Assembly: GCA_964564015.1 (NCBI GenBank)
Contig: CAZLZR010000012.1
Span: 27,357 to 91,356, forward strand
From: Acetivibrio sp964564015
Lineage (GTDB): Bacteria; Bacillota; Clostridia; Acetivibrionales; Acetivibrionaceae
Length of the DNA stretch: 64,000 nt
Direction: 5' to 3'
This document shows, in pieces, positions 48,696 to 56,748 of this stretch (position 1 is the stretch's first letter; each line of letters begins with the position of its first letter). Position numbers and translations under genes: made by a program. Under the pieces are notes generated by a model that saw only the letters and a program-made list of their open reading frames with translations, was not told where the DNA came from and made no database searches.

Positions 48696-50612
48696 TTAGA
48701 GCACCCTCCTTATGCTTTTCGGGCTGTAGGTGTTGAACACCTGCTCAAAATTGACAAGTGCGCTGTCGCTTATAAAACTACTATCACGGAATACAGCATA
48801 ATACGGCTTTTTCTTTGCAATTTCAGTTATTAATGCCGTGTCAACCTTGTCAAAACACGCAATGAGGTAGTTGCCGTCTACGCAAAATGTCTTCCCTTCT
48901 TGCGTAATTTTCGCCGAAAGAGATATACCGAGGTCGAGCATAACCTGAAAGAGTAAATCCTCATTTGAGCGGTCAGGTTTGATGTTGTCAGTAAAATCGT
49001 CAATGGCAAAGTTCATCTGGGCATATTTCTCAGGTGTATAGTACACGTCTTTCATATTACTGCTATCGAGTTTAAGGACACGGAATCCAATGTCCAAGTT
49101 TTCAATACCCTCTTTGTCTTTGTTGTCTTCTTTAATTTTCTTTCCCGCACGGCGGATGCGCTCCTTGCCAATTTCGCAGATGTTTTTGTAGCCTGCCTTT
49201 GCCGCTTCTGTGCCTTCGGCGCAAGCTTCAGGCAATTGTACCATAATAAATTTACGTTTGCCACCGTCCTCTGCGTTAAGCTGCATTACTGCGTGAGCGG
49301 TTGTGGCAGAACCAGAGAAGAAATCAAGGACAACATCGTCACTTTTAACAAAACCAATTTCACATAGTTTTTTAATTAGTGTAGTCGGCTTTGGTGTATC
49401 AAATGGTGCATTCTCAAAGAGTCTCTGCAATTCTTTTGTAGCAACTGTGGTAGTTCCAACTTTATCTCCAGAAAACCAACTATTATCAATCGAACCGAAA
49501 TCTCTTCTTTCTTCATAAAAAACTTTGAGTTGAGGTCTTCCAGTTCCTGTTTTGCCGAAAATAATCCTGCCCTCAGCCATGGCACTGGAGAATTTTTCTG
49601 GAGAAATTCTCCAGTGCCTCCCGCTTGGCGGGAGGTGCTGTTCTCCCGTTACAGGATTCGTTATTGGATATGTCAAGTTAGGACGAACATTTGGAGCATC
49701 AAATGGGTCGGCTTTCCAAGGCCCACGTGGATCGTTATCAGGGTTTTCAAACTTATCTTTATCTAATAGCAGAGGACGAAATACAAAAGAATCACGATTA
49801 TACCATGTGCTCGCATTGCTTTCCTTTAAGCGTCTATTTTCTATTCTGCGATTTTTGGCATATACTAACACATACTCGTGGTTAACGCTAAAATCTGTAT
49901 CATTTTGTATAGACAAGCGTGATTGCCAGGGTATACAAGCAGCAAGGTTTCTGTCACCAAACACCTCATTGCATAGTTTTCTCATATTATCTAGTTCATT
50001 ATCATCTATGCTAATAAAAATCACACCGTCATCTGTCAACAAATCCCTCGCAACATGCAAACGTGGGTAAATCATATTAAGCCAGTCCGTATGAAATCGC
50101 CCATTACTGTCAAGATTCTTGACAAGACGGTTTCCTTGTTCATCAAATTGAACATCACGGCTTAAAAAAGCGTCGACATCCTCAGAAAAATCGTCGTTGT
50201 ATATGAAGTCATTCGAAGTGTTATATGGTGGATCAATATAAATCATCTTCACACGATTCAAGTATGTTTCACGCAGCAATTTCAGCACATCAAGATTATC
50301 TCCCTCTATATAAAGATTTTCAGTCGTGTCAAAATCAACACTTTCCTCGCGGCAAGGACGCAATGTCGCCGCAATAGGTGCATTTGCTAAAAGTATAGAC
50401 TTCTTTTTATCCGGCCAGGTGAACTGGTAACGTTCTTCCTTACCACTCACCACTCGGGTATTGATTTCCTGTGCAAGTATATCTGCATCAATGGCACGAA
50501 CAACCGAGCTATTTTCGTCTATAGTTTCGGTTATTGCATTGGGAAACAACTTGGCAAGCATTTCATATTTATCGTCAGCAAGGTTTGGTGTATGCATTTT
50601 CATTTTATCCAT
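48696..50612 (-). CDS. Type III site-specific DNA-methyltransferase Mod
   Basis: A 638-residue beta-class N6-adenine methyltransferase. The order of motifs is catalytic motif IV DPPY (127-130, in MIYIDPPYNTSNDF) first and the SAM-binding motif I later (VVLDFFSGSATTAHAVMQ, about 440), as in type III Mod proteins. A variable target-recognition region lies between them, and C-terminal residues complete the Mod-type fold. It supplies both recognition and protective methylation for the Res subunit. Its 5' end overlaps DUF4391 by eight bases. The target sequence cannot be predicted here. Confidence 0.94.
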   Translation of the reverse strand: MDKMKMHTPNLADDKYEMLAKLFPNAITETIDENSSVVRAIDADILAQEINTRVVSGKEERYQFTWPDKKKSILLANAPIAATLRPCREESVDFDTTENLYIEGDNLDVLKLLRETYLNRVKMIYIDPPYNTSNDFIYNDDFSEDVDAFLSRDVQFDEQGNRLVKNLDSNGRFHTDWLNMIYPRLHVARDLLTDDGVIFISIDDNELDNMRKLCNEVFGDRNLAACIPWQSRLSIQNDTDFSVNHEYVLVYAKNRRIENRRLKESNASTWYNRDSFVFRPLLLDKDKFENPDNDPRGPWKADPFDAPNVRPNLTYPITNPVTGEQHLPPSGRHWRISPEKFSSAMAEGRIIFGKTGTGRPQLKVFYEERRDFGSIDNSWFSGDKVGTTTVATKELQRLFENAPFDTPKPTTLIKKLCEIGFVKSDDVVLDFFSGSATTAHAVMQLNAEDGGKRKFIMVQLPEACAEGTEAAKAGYKNICEIGKERIRRAGKKIKEDNKDKEGIENLDIGFRVLKLDSSNMKDVYYTPEKYAQMNFAIDDFTDNIKPDRSNEDLLFQVMLDLGISLSAKITQEGKTFCVDGNYLIACFDKVDTALITEIAKKKPYYAVFRDSSFISDSALVNFEQVFNTYSPKSIRRVL

Positions 50613-51222
50613 TGTTGAGTTCCTCCAGTTCTAATTTCAGTCGCTTAATTTCTTCGGCGTATTCCCACTTTCGGCGGGGCTGTCGTTCATTCATAGCCTT
50701 TTTATCCAAGACAGCAATTTGCTTTATTATTTTATCACGCCGTTCATTGACGATGATAGTGTCGTCAAGTTTCTTGCCACCGGTGAGGTCTATGCCAACA
50801 ATTTCAGCAATCATATTCTCCCATATCGCACCGAGGTCAAGCCCTCTCAGGTGGAGCTTCCATTCATCAAGCTGTTTACTCTCTGATACAAGGACACGTT
50901 CAGCACGGTAAACGGCAAATCTCACTATATCCTCAAATTGCAGGTCAAACAGCATACGCTGATCTATCAGCTTTGATAAAAGTGCAATGTTCTTCTTGTC
51001 ACAGTCTGCGGCTTTGAGCGTGACTTGAATGATATATATTGCCGAAACATCATCAGTCGCCGCTATACTAACTGTCTGCGGCGATATCTCCGTGACAACT
51101 GCAAGACGGCTTATTTGATCGTCAAACAGCTTTCGGTCGTTTGCATTCGGCTTGAACTTCTCAAATACTGCTTTTTTCGAAAGCAGCTTGTTTATTTCTG
51201 TAGACTTCGGCAATCCGAACAT
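50605..51222 (-). CDS. DUF4391 domain protein
   Basis: A 205-residue protein matching DUF4391, a family found beside helicases and type III methyltransferases. The N-terminal half is mixed alpha/beta (FGLPKSTEINKLLSKKAVFE; AIYIIQVTLKAADC), and the C-terminus is a charged coiled-coil (RKWEYAEEIKRLKLELEELN). It is sandwiched between the SNF2 helicase gene (four bases upstream) and mod (eight-base overlap). No catalytic motif is visible. Genomic company suggests an adaptor or loading factor for the helicase or methyltransferase; the function has not been established to my knowledge. Confidence 0.85.
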   Translation of the reverse strand: MFGLPKSTEINKLLSKKAVFEKFKPNANDRKLFDDQISRLAVVTEISPQTVSIAATDDVSAIYIIQVTLKAADCDKKNIALLSKLIDQRMLFDLQFEDIVRFAVYRAERVLVSESKQLDEWKLHLRGLDLGAIWENMIAEIVGIDLTGGKKLDDTIIVNERRDKIIKQIAVLDKKAMNERQPRRKWEYAEEIKRLKLELEELNNG

Positions 51223-51226
51223 TATA

Positions 51227-54200
51227 TCACCTCACATTTACAAAGCAAACCAGTTCAAAGTCATCCAAGCCGTCAATCGTGTTTGCAGCAAGAGACATTT
51301 GCTTGCCGGAAAGGAAACTATCGATGGAATTATCCTCATTCAGAGCCACAATTGACTTCACAGTAAAGTAAAGGAGATCTGAATAGTGCTGCATATTCCT
51401 TCCATCTTTTGTCTCGACATTAAATTCTCTGCATAATTCTTGGTTTGGCTCTGATTTACCTTTGCACAATCGTCGAAAAACATCTAGTAGTTTTTTCGGT
51501 TGCAGGTGGTCTATATGGATAACTGAACCGTCACGGACATACACCATATAAAACGGATGCAATTGGTTCTTGTTCTGCGAATTTATACTCGCATTGCGAT
51601 TTTTTAATATAAATATTGTACCTTTCGGTGCATCATCATCACCTTTTACAACAGCGTGAAGTCCGAATGGAACCTTGTCCAAATCCTCATGATTTTTAAC
51701 ATAATCAAGCAAATCCAGCCTGAATTCGTTCAGCCCCAAATCCATTATTGAAACACCGCTTTGCATTTCCTCAATATCCACAACTTCGTTTTGCAAACGC
51801 TCAAGTTGTGCCTTTCGGTATTCAAGGTCGCCCTGTTCATCCGGGTCAATCGGATTGTCGTCTCCTGTAGCTGTCATAACAGTGGCTTTCATACGGGTTT
51901 CCACACGTCCTTTTAATTCAAGGTATTTATCCAAACCAATATTTGGCCAAAAGTTCACTAGCTGTATTTTCTCGTTGCGGCTTCCGATACGGTCAATACG
52001 CCCAAACCTTTGGATAATACGAACAGGGTTCCAATGTATGTCGTAGTTTACACAATAGTCGCAATCCTGCAGGTTCTGTCCCTCAGAAATACAGTCCGTC
52101 GCAATAAGAATATCTATCTGCACAGTGTTGTCCGGCATAAGCAACACTTTGTCTTTTGAGAGAGGAGAGAACAGCGTAAGAATTGTATTCATATCGGCAC
52201 GCGGAAGTTTCACAGTCGTCCTGCCATCGGTTGTACCGGTTATCATCGCAGTATTAAGTCCGAAGTGCTCTTTTACAAACGGTGCGATATGCTCATAAAG
52301 GTATTCCGTGGTATCGGAGAATGCCGAGAAGATCAGTACCTTCTTATTGTCCTCATTGAAAGGATGTTGGACTTTCTCAGCTATCAGATTCAGCAGTGTC
52401 TGCAGCTTTGTATCATGATTAGGTGTAATGTCCTGAATCATCACCGACAATAGTTCGAGAATATCAGAATCCTCAGATAATTTTTCCCGCCAGGAAATAT
52501 AGTCCATATCAGCAAGGTCAATGTCCAGTTTCTTGCCGCTGTTCTCAAAGTAGTCGGCGTTACTATCATCACCGTCAAACTCCGTATCAGTGATTTCCTG
52601 CACGTTGATAATCTTACGTCTTCCGCTTTCGTAAGCATCAATATCATTTATTGTACCATTAATCAGCTTCCTCACGCGTTCAAGGGTAATACGGAAAGAA
52701 TATACAGAGCTCTCAAGTCTCTTTAAAAGGTTAATGCACATTAAACGGCGGATACCAATTTCACGCCCGGCACGGTCGATGTTCACACTTGGGTCTATAT
52801 ATTTTGCCCGCCTGCTCTCGAGCAGAAAATCGGTCGGTATATATATGGCGAGATTAAGTTTCATTAATAGGTCATAAATCTCATCGTAATCGATTGCCGT
52901 GGGCAAACCGGTTAATTTCGGACGTAAGGCAAGTGGCTTCATCCTTTCAGGGAATTTACCTATCTCTTCTGTGTTGTAATATTTCTGTATATGCTTGCGC
53001 GAGCGGGCAATTGTAACATTGTCAAGCATCGTAAAGAAATCGAAGTCCAAAGAACGCAGGAGATTCTCGGTTGTGCGTTCCTCCGCTTCGAGTTTACTCC
53101 ATCTATTAAAGGCGGTCTGCGCATTTCGGAATATAGAATCGATTGGTTTTGAAGTTCCAAGCTTATCCAGCTTATCATTTATCAGCGCAGGGTCACCCTC
53201 GTAGGCGAGTTCAAGCTGATGCCTCAGATCAGAAAAGGTATTGTTAACTGGTGTTGCCGAAAGCATAAGTACCTTAGTCTTAATCCCCTTACGGATAACC
53301 TTGTTCAGTAATGTGAGGTAACGGTTCTCTCGCCTATTATCACCGCGTCCCGAATAATCTCCTCCGTTGCGGAAGTTGTGGCTTTCGTCTATGACCACAA
53401 GATCATAATTGCTCCAGTTGAGTTTTGACAAATCCAGGTTTCCAGAAAACCCACGCTCTCGGGACAAGTCAGTATGGTAAAGTACGTCATATCTCAAGCG
53501 GTCGACAGCTATAGGATTGTTAAGATAATTTTCCTTGAATGTTAACCAGTTATCACCGAGTTTCTTCGGACAAAGCACCATTACGTTACGGTTACGGAGT
53601 TCATAGTATTTTATGACAGCAAGAGCAGTAAATGTCTTACCTAAACCGACACTATCAGCAAGGATACACCCATTGAACTTTTCAAGTTTATTAATAATTG
53701 CCAGAGTAGCATCCTTTTGAAAATTGTAAAGCTTACTCCAAATTTTTGTTTCCTTAAACCCCGTTGCCTCGTTTGGCAGTACATCCTCACTGATATCGGA
53801 GAGAAACTCGTTAAATATGTTATAGATGGCGACAAAGTAAACAAACTCTGGAGAATTCTCATTATAGGCAGCGGTTATGCCATCGATGACCTGCTGAGTA
53901 ACATCCTGCAAAAGATTTTTGTCATTCCAAATCTGCTCAAACATCTTGACATACTCTCCAGCAAGTGGAGCGTCAATTCGGTTGACAAGGTTCATTATAT
54001 TGTTGCCGCGTTCACACCCTAAATCCGAGGTTGTAAATGAATTCAACGGGGCATACACAACTGTTTTGCTAGGATTTACAACACTTAAAAAACTCCCCAT
54101 AGCTCCACCAGTTACATTGGAACGGAAACGTACTTTCTTCTTAATCCATTCAGCACACTCCCGGGCAATAGCCTTTTGAGTCAGTTCATTACGAAGTTTA

Positions 54201-54469
54201 ACTTCAAATTCTGTTCCATATAGTGAACGCTCACGGTTAAGCCGGGGGATATAGAACTCACGCTTCTCTTTTGGTGCTTTTTCTTTAAGGAAGGTCGGCG
54301 AGGTAAACACAAAACGTAGTTCGTCTACTCCATCAAGCTGTTTTTTAAGTGCTTCGTATGCATATATTGAAAAACAGGCAGCAGCTATTGAAATTTTATC
54401 ACCTTTCGATACTGTTACTGCCAGGTCGTCTTTGACGGTTTTATTCACATTGTCGAGAATTTGCATCAT
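51227..54469 (-). CDS. SNF2-type helicase with N-terminal phospholipase-D-like domain
   Basis: A 1080-residue SF2 ATPase. The N-terminal 180 residues look like the PLD-like domain found on this helicase type (ISIAAACFSIYAYEALKKQL), but no HxKxxxxD catalytic pattern is visible. The ATPase core follows: Walker A in CILADSVGLGKTFTALAV (about 270), DESH in DLVVIDESHNFRN, LMLSATPVNNTF, and in the C-terminal half VLIFSAFSDTTEYL and QRFGRIDRIGSRNEKIQL. It is related to helicases in DISARM, BREX-like and type III-associated loci. GGAGGGAG precedes two successive ATGs (54469/54466). Likely a DNA translocase of the defence cassette. Confidence 0.9.
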   Translation of the reverse strand: MMQILDNVNKTVKDDLAVTVSKGDKISIAAACFSIYAYEALKKQLDGVDELRFVFTSPTFLKEKAPKEKREFYIPRLNRERSLYGTEFEVKLRNELTQKAIARECAEWIKKKVRFRSNVTGGAMGSFLSVVNPSKTVVYAPLNSFTTSDLGCERGNNIMNLVNRIDAPLAGEYVKMFEQIWNDKNLLQDVTQQVIDGITAAYNENSPEFVYFVAIYNIFNEFLSDISEDVLPNEATGFKETKIWSKLYNFQKDATLAIINKLEKFNGCILADSVGLGKTFTALAVIKYYELRNRNVMVLCPKKLGDNWLTFKENYLNNPIAVDRLRYDVLYHTDLSRERGFSGNLDLSKLNWSNYDLVVIDESHNFRNGGDYSGRGDNRRENRYLTLLNKVIRKGIKTKVLMLSATPVNNTFSDLRHQLELAYEGDPALINDKLDKLGTSKPIDSIFRNAQTAFNRWSKLEAEERTTENLLRSLDFDFFTMLDNVTIARSRKHIQKYYNTEEIGKFPERMKPLALRPKLTGLPTAIDYDEIYDLLMKLNLAIYIPTDFLLESRRAKYIDPSVNIDRAGREIGIRRLMCINLLKRLESSVYSFRITLERVRKLINGTINDIDAYESGRRKIINVQEITDTEFDGDDSNADYFENSGKKLDIDLADMDYISWREKLSEDSDILELLSVMIQDITPNHDTKLQTLLNLIAEKVQHPFNEDNKKVLIFSAFSDTTEYLYEHIAPFVKEHFGLNTAMITGTTDGRTTVKLPRADMNTILTLFSPLSKDKVLLMPDNTVQIDILIATDCISEGQNLQDCDYCVNYDIHWNPVRIIQRFGRIDRIGSRNEKIQLVNFWPNIGLDKYLELKGRVETRMKATVMTATGDDNPIDPDEQGDLEYRKAQLERLQNEVVDIEEMQSGVSIMDLGLNEFRLDLLDYVKNHEDLDKVPFGLHAVVKGDDDAPKGTIFILKNRNASINSQNKNQLHPFYMVYVRDGSVIHIDHLQPKKLLDVFRRLCKGKSEPNQELCREFNVETKDGRNMQHYSDLLYFTVKSIVALNEDNSIDSFLSGKQMSLAANTIDGLDDFELVCFVNVR

Positions 54470-54503
54470 TTCTCCTCCCTATTTCACAACAGTTATTAGC
54501 TGC

Positions 54504-54695
54504 TCAATCTATATCTGCACTTTTACCGCTATTCACCCAAGCATCTACTTCAGATATCTTGAACTTGTATTGTTTCCCTACCTTTCGGTAAGGAATAGCA
54601 CCTTTTTTAATCCAGTTGCGTATTGTATCCTTGCTGACACCAAGATGCACAGCAATTTCTTCAAGACTCGACCATTTTTCTGGTTCGTTTATCAT
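54504..54695 (-). CDS. Excisionase-type HTH protein
   Basis: A 63-residue MerR/excisionase-like DNA-binding protein: SSLEEIAVHLGVSKDTIRNW is the helix-turn-helix, followed by the wing IPYRKVGKQYKFKISEVDAW. GGAGGAG precedes the ATG. It is the first gene on the strand of the cassette, 34 bases before the helicase gene, so it may regulate the cassette or, like excisionases, act at its ends. No integrase accompanies it. Similar HTH_17 proteins often sit at the head of restriction-modification operons. Confidence 0.85.
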   Translation of the reverse strand: MINEPEKWSSLEEIAVHLGVSKDTIRNWIKKGAIPYRKVGKQYKFKISEVDAWVNSGKSADID

Positions 54696-54731
54696 TATTG
54701 CTCCTCCGTATAGTTTCTACCTGCATACTAT

Positions 54732-54745
54732 AACTTCTTTACGAG
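54732..54745 (+). repeat. 14-bp direct repeat flanking the defence cassette, right copy
   Basis: AACTTCTTTACGAG, the same 14 bases in the same orientation as 44392-44405. It sits 37 bases upstream of the HTH gene's start. Flanking bases on both sides differ from the left copy, so the identity stops at exactly 14. Confidence 0.45.
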
Positions 54746-54782
54746 TATCGTCATAAGAAAATTTATTCCAGGGTTAAATTTC

Positions 54783-54806
54783 AGCTCTTGTGAAAAATCA
54801 CAAGAG
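54783..54806. promoter_or_regulatory. Small perfect hairpin upstream of the defence cassette
   Basis: Stem GCTCTTGTGA/TCACAAGAGC with a four-base A-rich loop, followed by ATTTTT on the plus strand. It lies about 90 bases upstream of the HTH start. On the plus strand it looks like a terminator but has no gene to terminate; on the minus strand it may be a leader structure or an operator. Confidence 0.35.
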
Positions 54807-54931
54807 CATTTTTAACACCGTAAATAACAGCATTTCATAGTAATTACCATTAATTCATTTTAACACACACTTAAATAATGTCAATCTATGGTGAGATTTA
54901 ATCAAAAAAAATACCTTTATTACCACATTAA

Positions 54932-54970
54932 ATAACGCAGCAGAGCCTGATTTAGGCTCCGCTGCGTTAT
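54932..54970 (-). terminator. Terminator of the second serpin gene
   Basis: A long hairpin, ATAACGCAGC.GAGCCT/AGGCTC.GCTGCGTTAT with one internal mismatch and a short loop, 95 bases after the serpin stop and upstream of the cassette. The trailing minus-strand T run is weak (TTTAATG). Confidence 0.65.
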
Positions 54971-55065
54971 ATTACATTTCAGTATTATCATTGGCTATGA
55001 TTCATGAAAAGAATACAAATTCCCCTTCAAAATGATTTATCCTAATAATAATTGTTGAATCCGGT

Positions 55066-56544
55066 TTAGTCCAAATCAACTACTTTTCCCATAAATAGTA
55101 CTGTACCGGTTGCATTATCTGCAATTACAAACATAAATGGCTTATCCAACTCAAACAATTTAGTTATTGAAGGAGTTGGTATTCCTATAATAGTTCCCGA
55201 TGCAGCTTCAGCCCCTTTTTCGTTCACATCAATTACAGATTTGTGCCTGACTTCGTCTAGCCAGATTCCTTCAGCTATCCCGGAAAAATCAGCGTTATCT
55301 GCAAAAGCTTCACCCATGCCGAGTTCTGCAAGTTTACCTTTTAGATCCTGGGGTTCATATTCAATTGCAAAACGTGGAATATATAATGCAATATCAGAAG
55401 ACTTTGAAAGTCCGGCCTTTATATCGCTCCACTTATTGTTGTCAAATTCAGCAATAAAATCATTCACTGTATCGGCTTTAGGAAGAATGCAGTACATCGA
55501 AACAGTTCCCGAACAATATGGAATTTCAATTGTTTTTGCTTCGGATGTTTCAGCACTCCTGAATTTAGCTTTTTTATACATCATCGGTACATATTTTATT
55601 TCATCTGCTATATTGGTAAAAGCACGGTACATAGTCTTTGTTTCATCAAATTCTTCCGCCCAGTTTCCATTAAAATATATAGCATTCATAAGGTACATTG
55701 ACATTTGTGAAGCAATAGGAGCATTTATCATATTATCTATTTTACCGTTGGTTGCATCGGAAATCCAATTATTCATAATGTCACATGCTTCTGGCTTTGC
55801 AAAGTCAAGATAAGAACTGCGTGCATTGAACACTTCAAGGTTTTTGGTCAAAAAGCTTTCCTTCGCCTTAAAGCTTTCATTTAACCATATTGAATTGGCA
55901 ATATTCAGTTCAACCTGGGGATATAGTCTCTTAAAATATTTCAAGTGATCAACATAGCTTTGATTTATTACTTCATTGCTCATACCTGTGTAACCAAGAG
56001 CTTTTGCCATAGCGTCTTTTGTAGTGGAGCCTGCACCCTGATACGCCATTGAAAAAGCCATTGAAATGCCAAAGGGCGAGAAAAATATATTTTCATTTGT
56101 GTCTTCATTACTTAATTTCTGGAAAAGGTTTGTTGCAAACTGAGTATTTGCATCCACAAAATCCATATTGACTGTTGCATCATAGGGAACAGGTGATGAT
56201 ATCAACTTACCTTCAGATATTGGCGTTGGTGTAACAACAGGTTGATCCTTAATATATGGCAAGCTTTTGATCATACCAAGCAAGTACATCCTGAAGGCTG
56301 CAAAGTCAAGTGAATTAACTGAGCCATCCTCATTTACATCAGCGCGTTCTTCAAAATCACTTCCAGAAGGCTTGCCAATTTTAAGTAAGTAACTTCTTAG
56401 CAGTGCAAAGTCGATTGCATTAACCGAATTATCACCATTCAAATCACCACAAAGACCTTCTGCCTTAGCCGGAATTGCAGCAAAAAGCTGACATAGAATG
56501 ACAAGTACTAACACTAAGGATACCTTCCTAGTATTCTTTTTCAC
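55066..56544 (-). CDS. Cellulosome-associated serpin with N-terminal dockerin, second copy
   Basis: A 492-residue relative of the serpin at 40716, starting at GTG after GGGGG. A signal peptide is followed by a type I dockerin (CGDLNGDNSVNAIDFALLRS and ADVNEDGSVNSLDFAAFRM), a short linker and the serpin domain (about 125-492). The unassigned 120-residue domain of the first serpin is absent. The reactive loop differs: GAEAASGTIIGIPTPSI in place of GTEAAAVTIIGMATTSMP, so the target protease is probably different. It keeps the small-residue hinge of inhibitory serpins and the C-terminal FMFVIADNATGTVLFMGKVV. The two genes look like a duplication now separated by the solute-binding protein gene and the defence cassette. 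Confidence 0.92.
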   Translation of the reverse strand: MKKNTRKVSLVLVLVILCQLFAAIPAKAEGLCGDLNGDNSVNAIDFALLRSYLLKIGKPSGSDFEERADVNEDGSVNSLDFAAFRMYLLGMIKSLPYIKDQPVVTPTPISEGKLISSPVPYDATVNMDFVDANTQFATNLFQKLSNEDTNENIFFSPFGISMAFSMAYQGAGSTTKDAMAKALGYTGMSNEVINQSYVDHLKYFKRLYPQVELNIANSIWLNESFKAKESFLTKNLEVFNARSSYLDFAKPEACDIMNNWISDATNGKIDNMINAPIASQMSMYLMNAIYFNGNWAEEFDETKTMYRAFTNIADEIKYVPMMYKKAKFRSAETSEAKTIEIPYCSGTVSMYCILPKADTVNDFIAEFDNNKWSDIKAGLSKSSDIALYIPRFAIEYEPQDLKGKLAELGMGEAFADNADFSGIAEGIWLDEVRHKSVIDVNEKGAEAASGTIIGIPTPSITKLFELDKPFMFVIADNATGTVLFMGKVVDLD

Positions 56545-56748
56545 AATATTACCCCCTTTGTAAACAAACAATCAGATTTTAACGGTTAAATTCTATCATA
56601 GGGTAAACCTATTTTCTAGAGTAAAAACTTCCTAATATTCGTCAATTTCTTAATACAACCATATATCTTTCTGCACCGAAATAACTAGTGCTGATTAACA
56701 AAAATCATAGGTAGCTTTTAATCCTCTTTCCATATCAAGTATTCGCGC

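Noticed and set aside
49552..50070. Plus-strand reading of 172 codons
   Set aside because: Antisense to the methyltransferase gene mod, with no ribosome binding site or family match.
55241..55813. Plus-strand reading of 190 codons
   Set aside because: Fully antisense to the second dockerin serpin, whose domains are complete; its composition is the mirror of the serpin codons.
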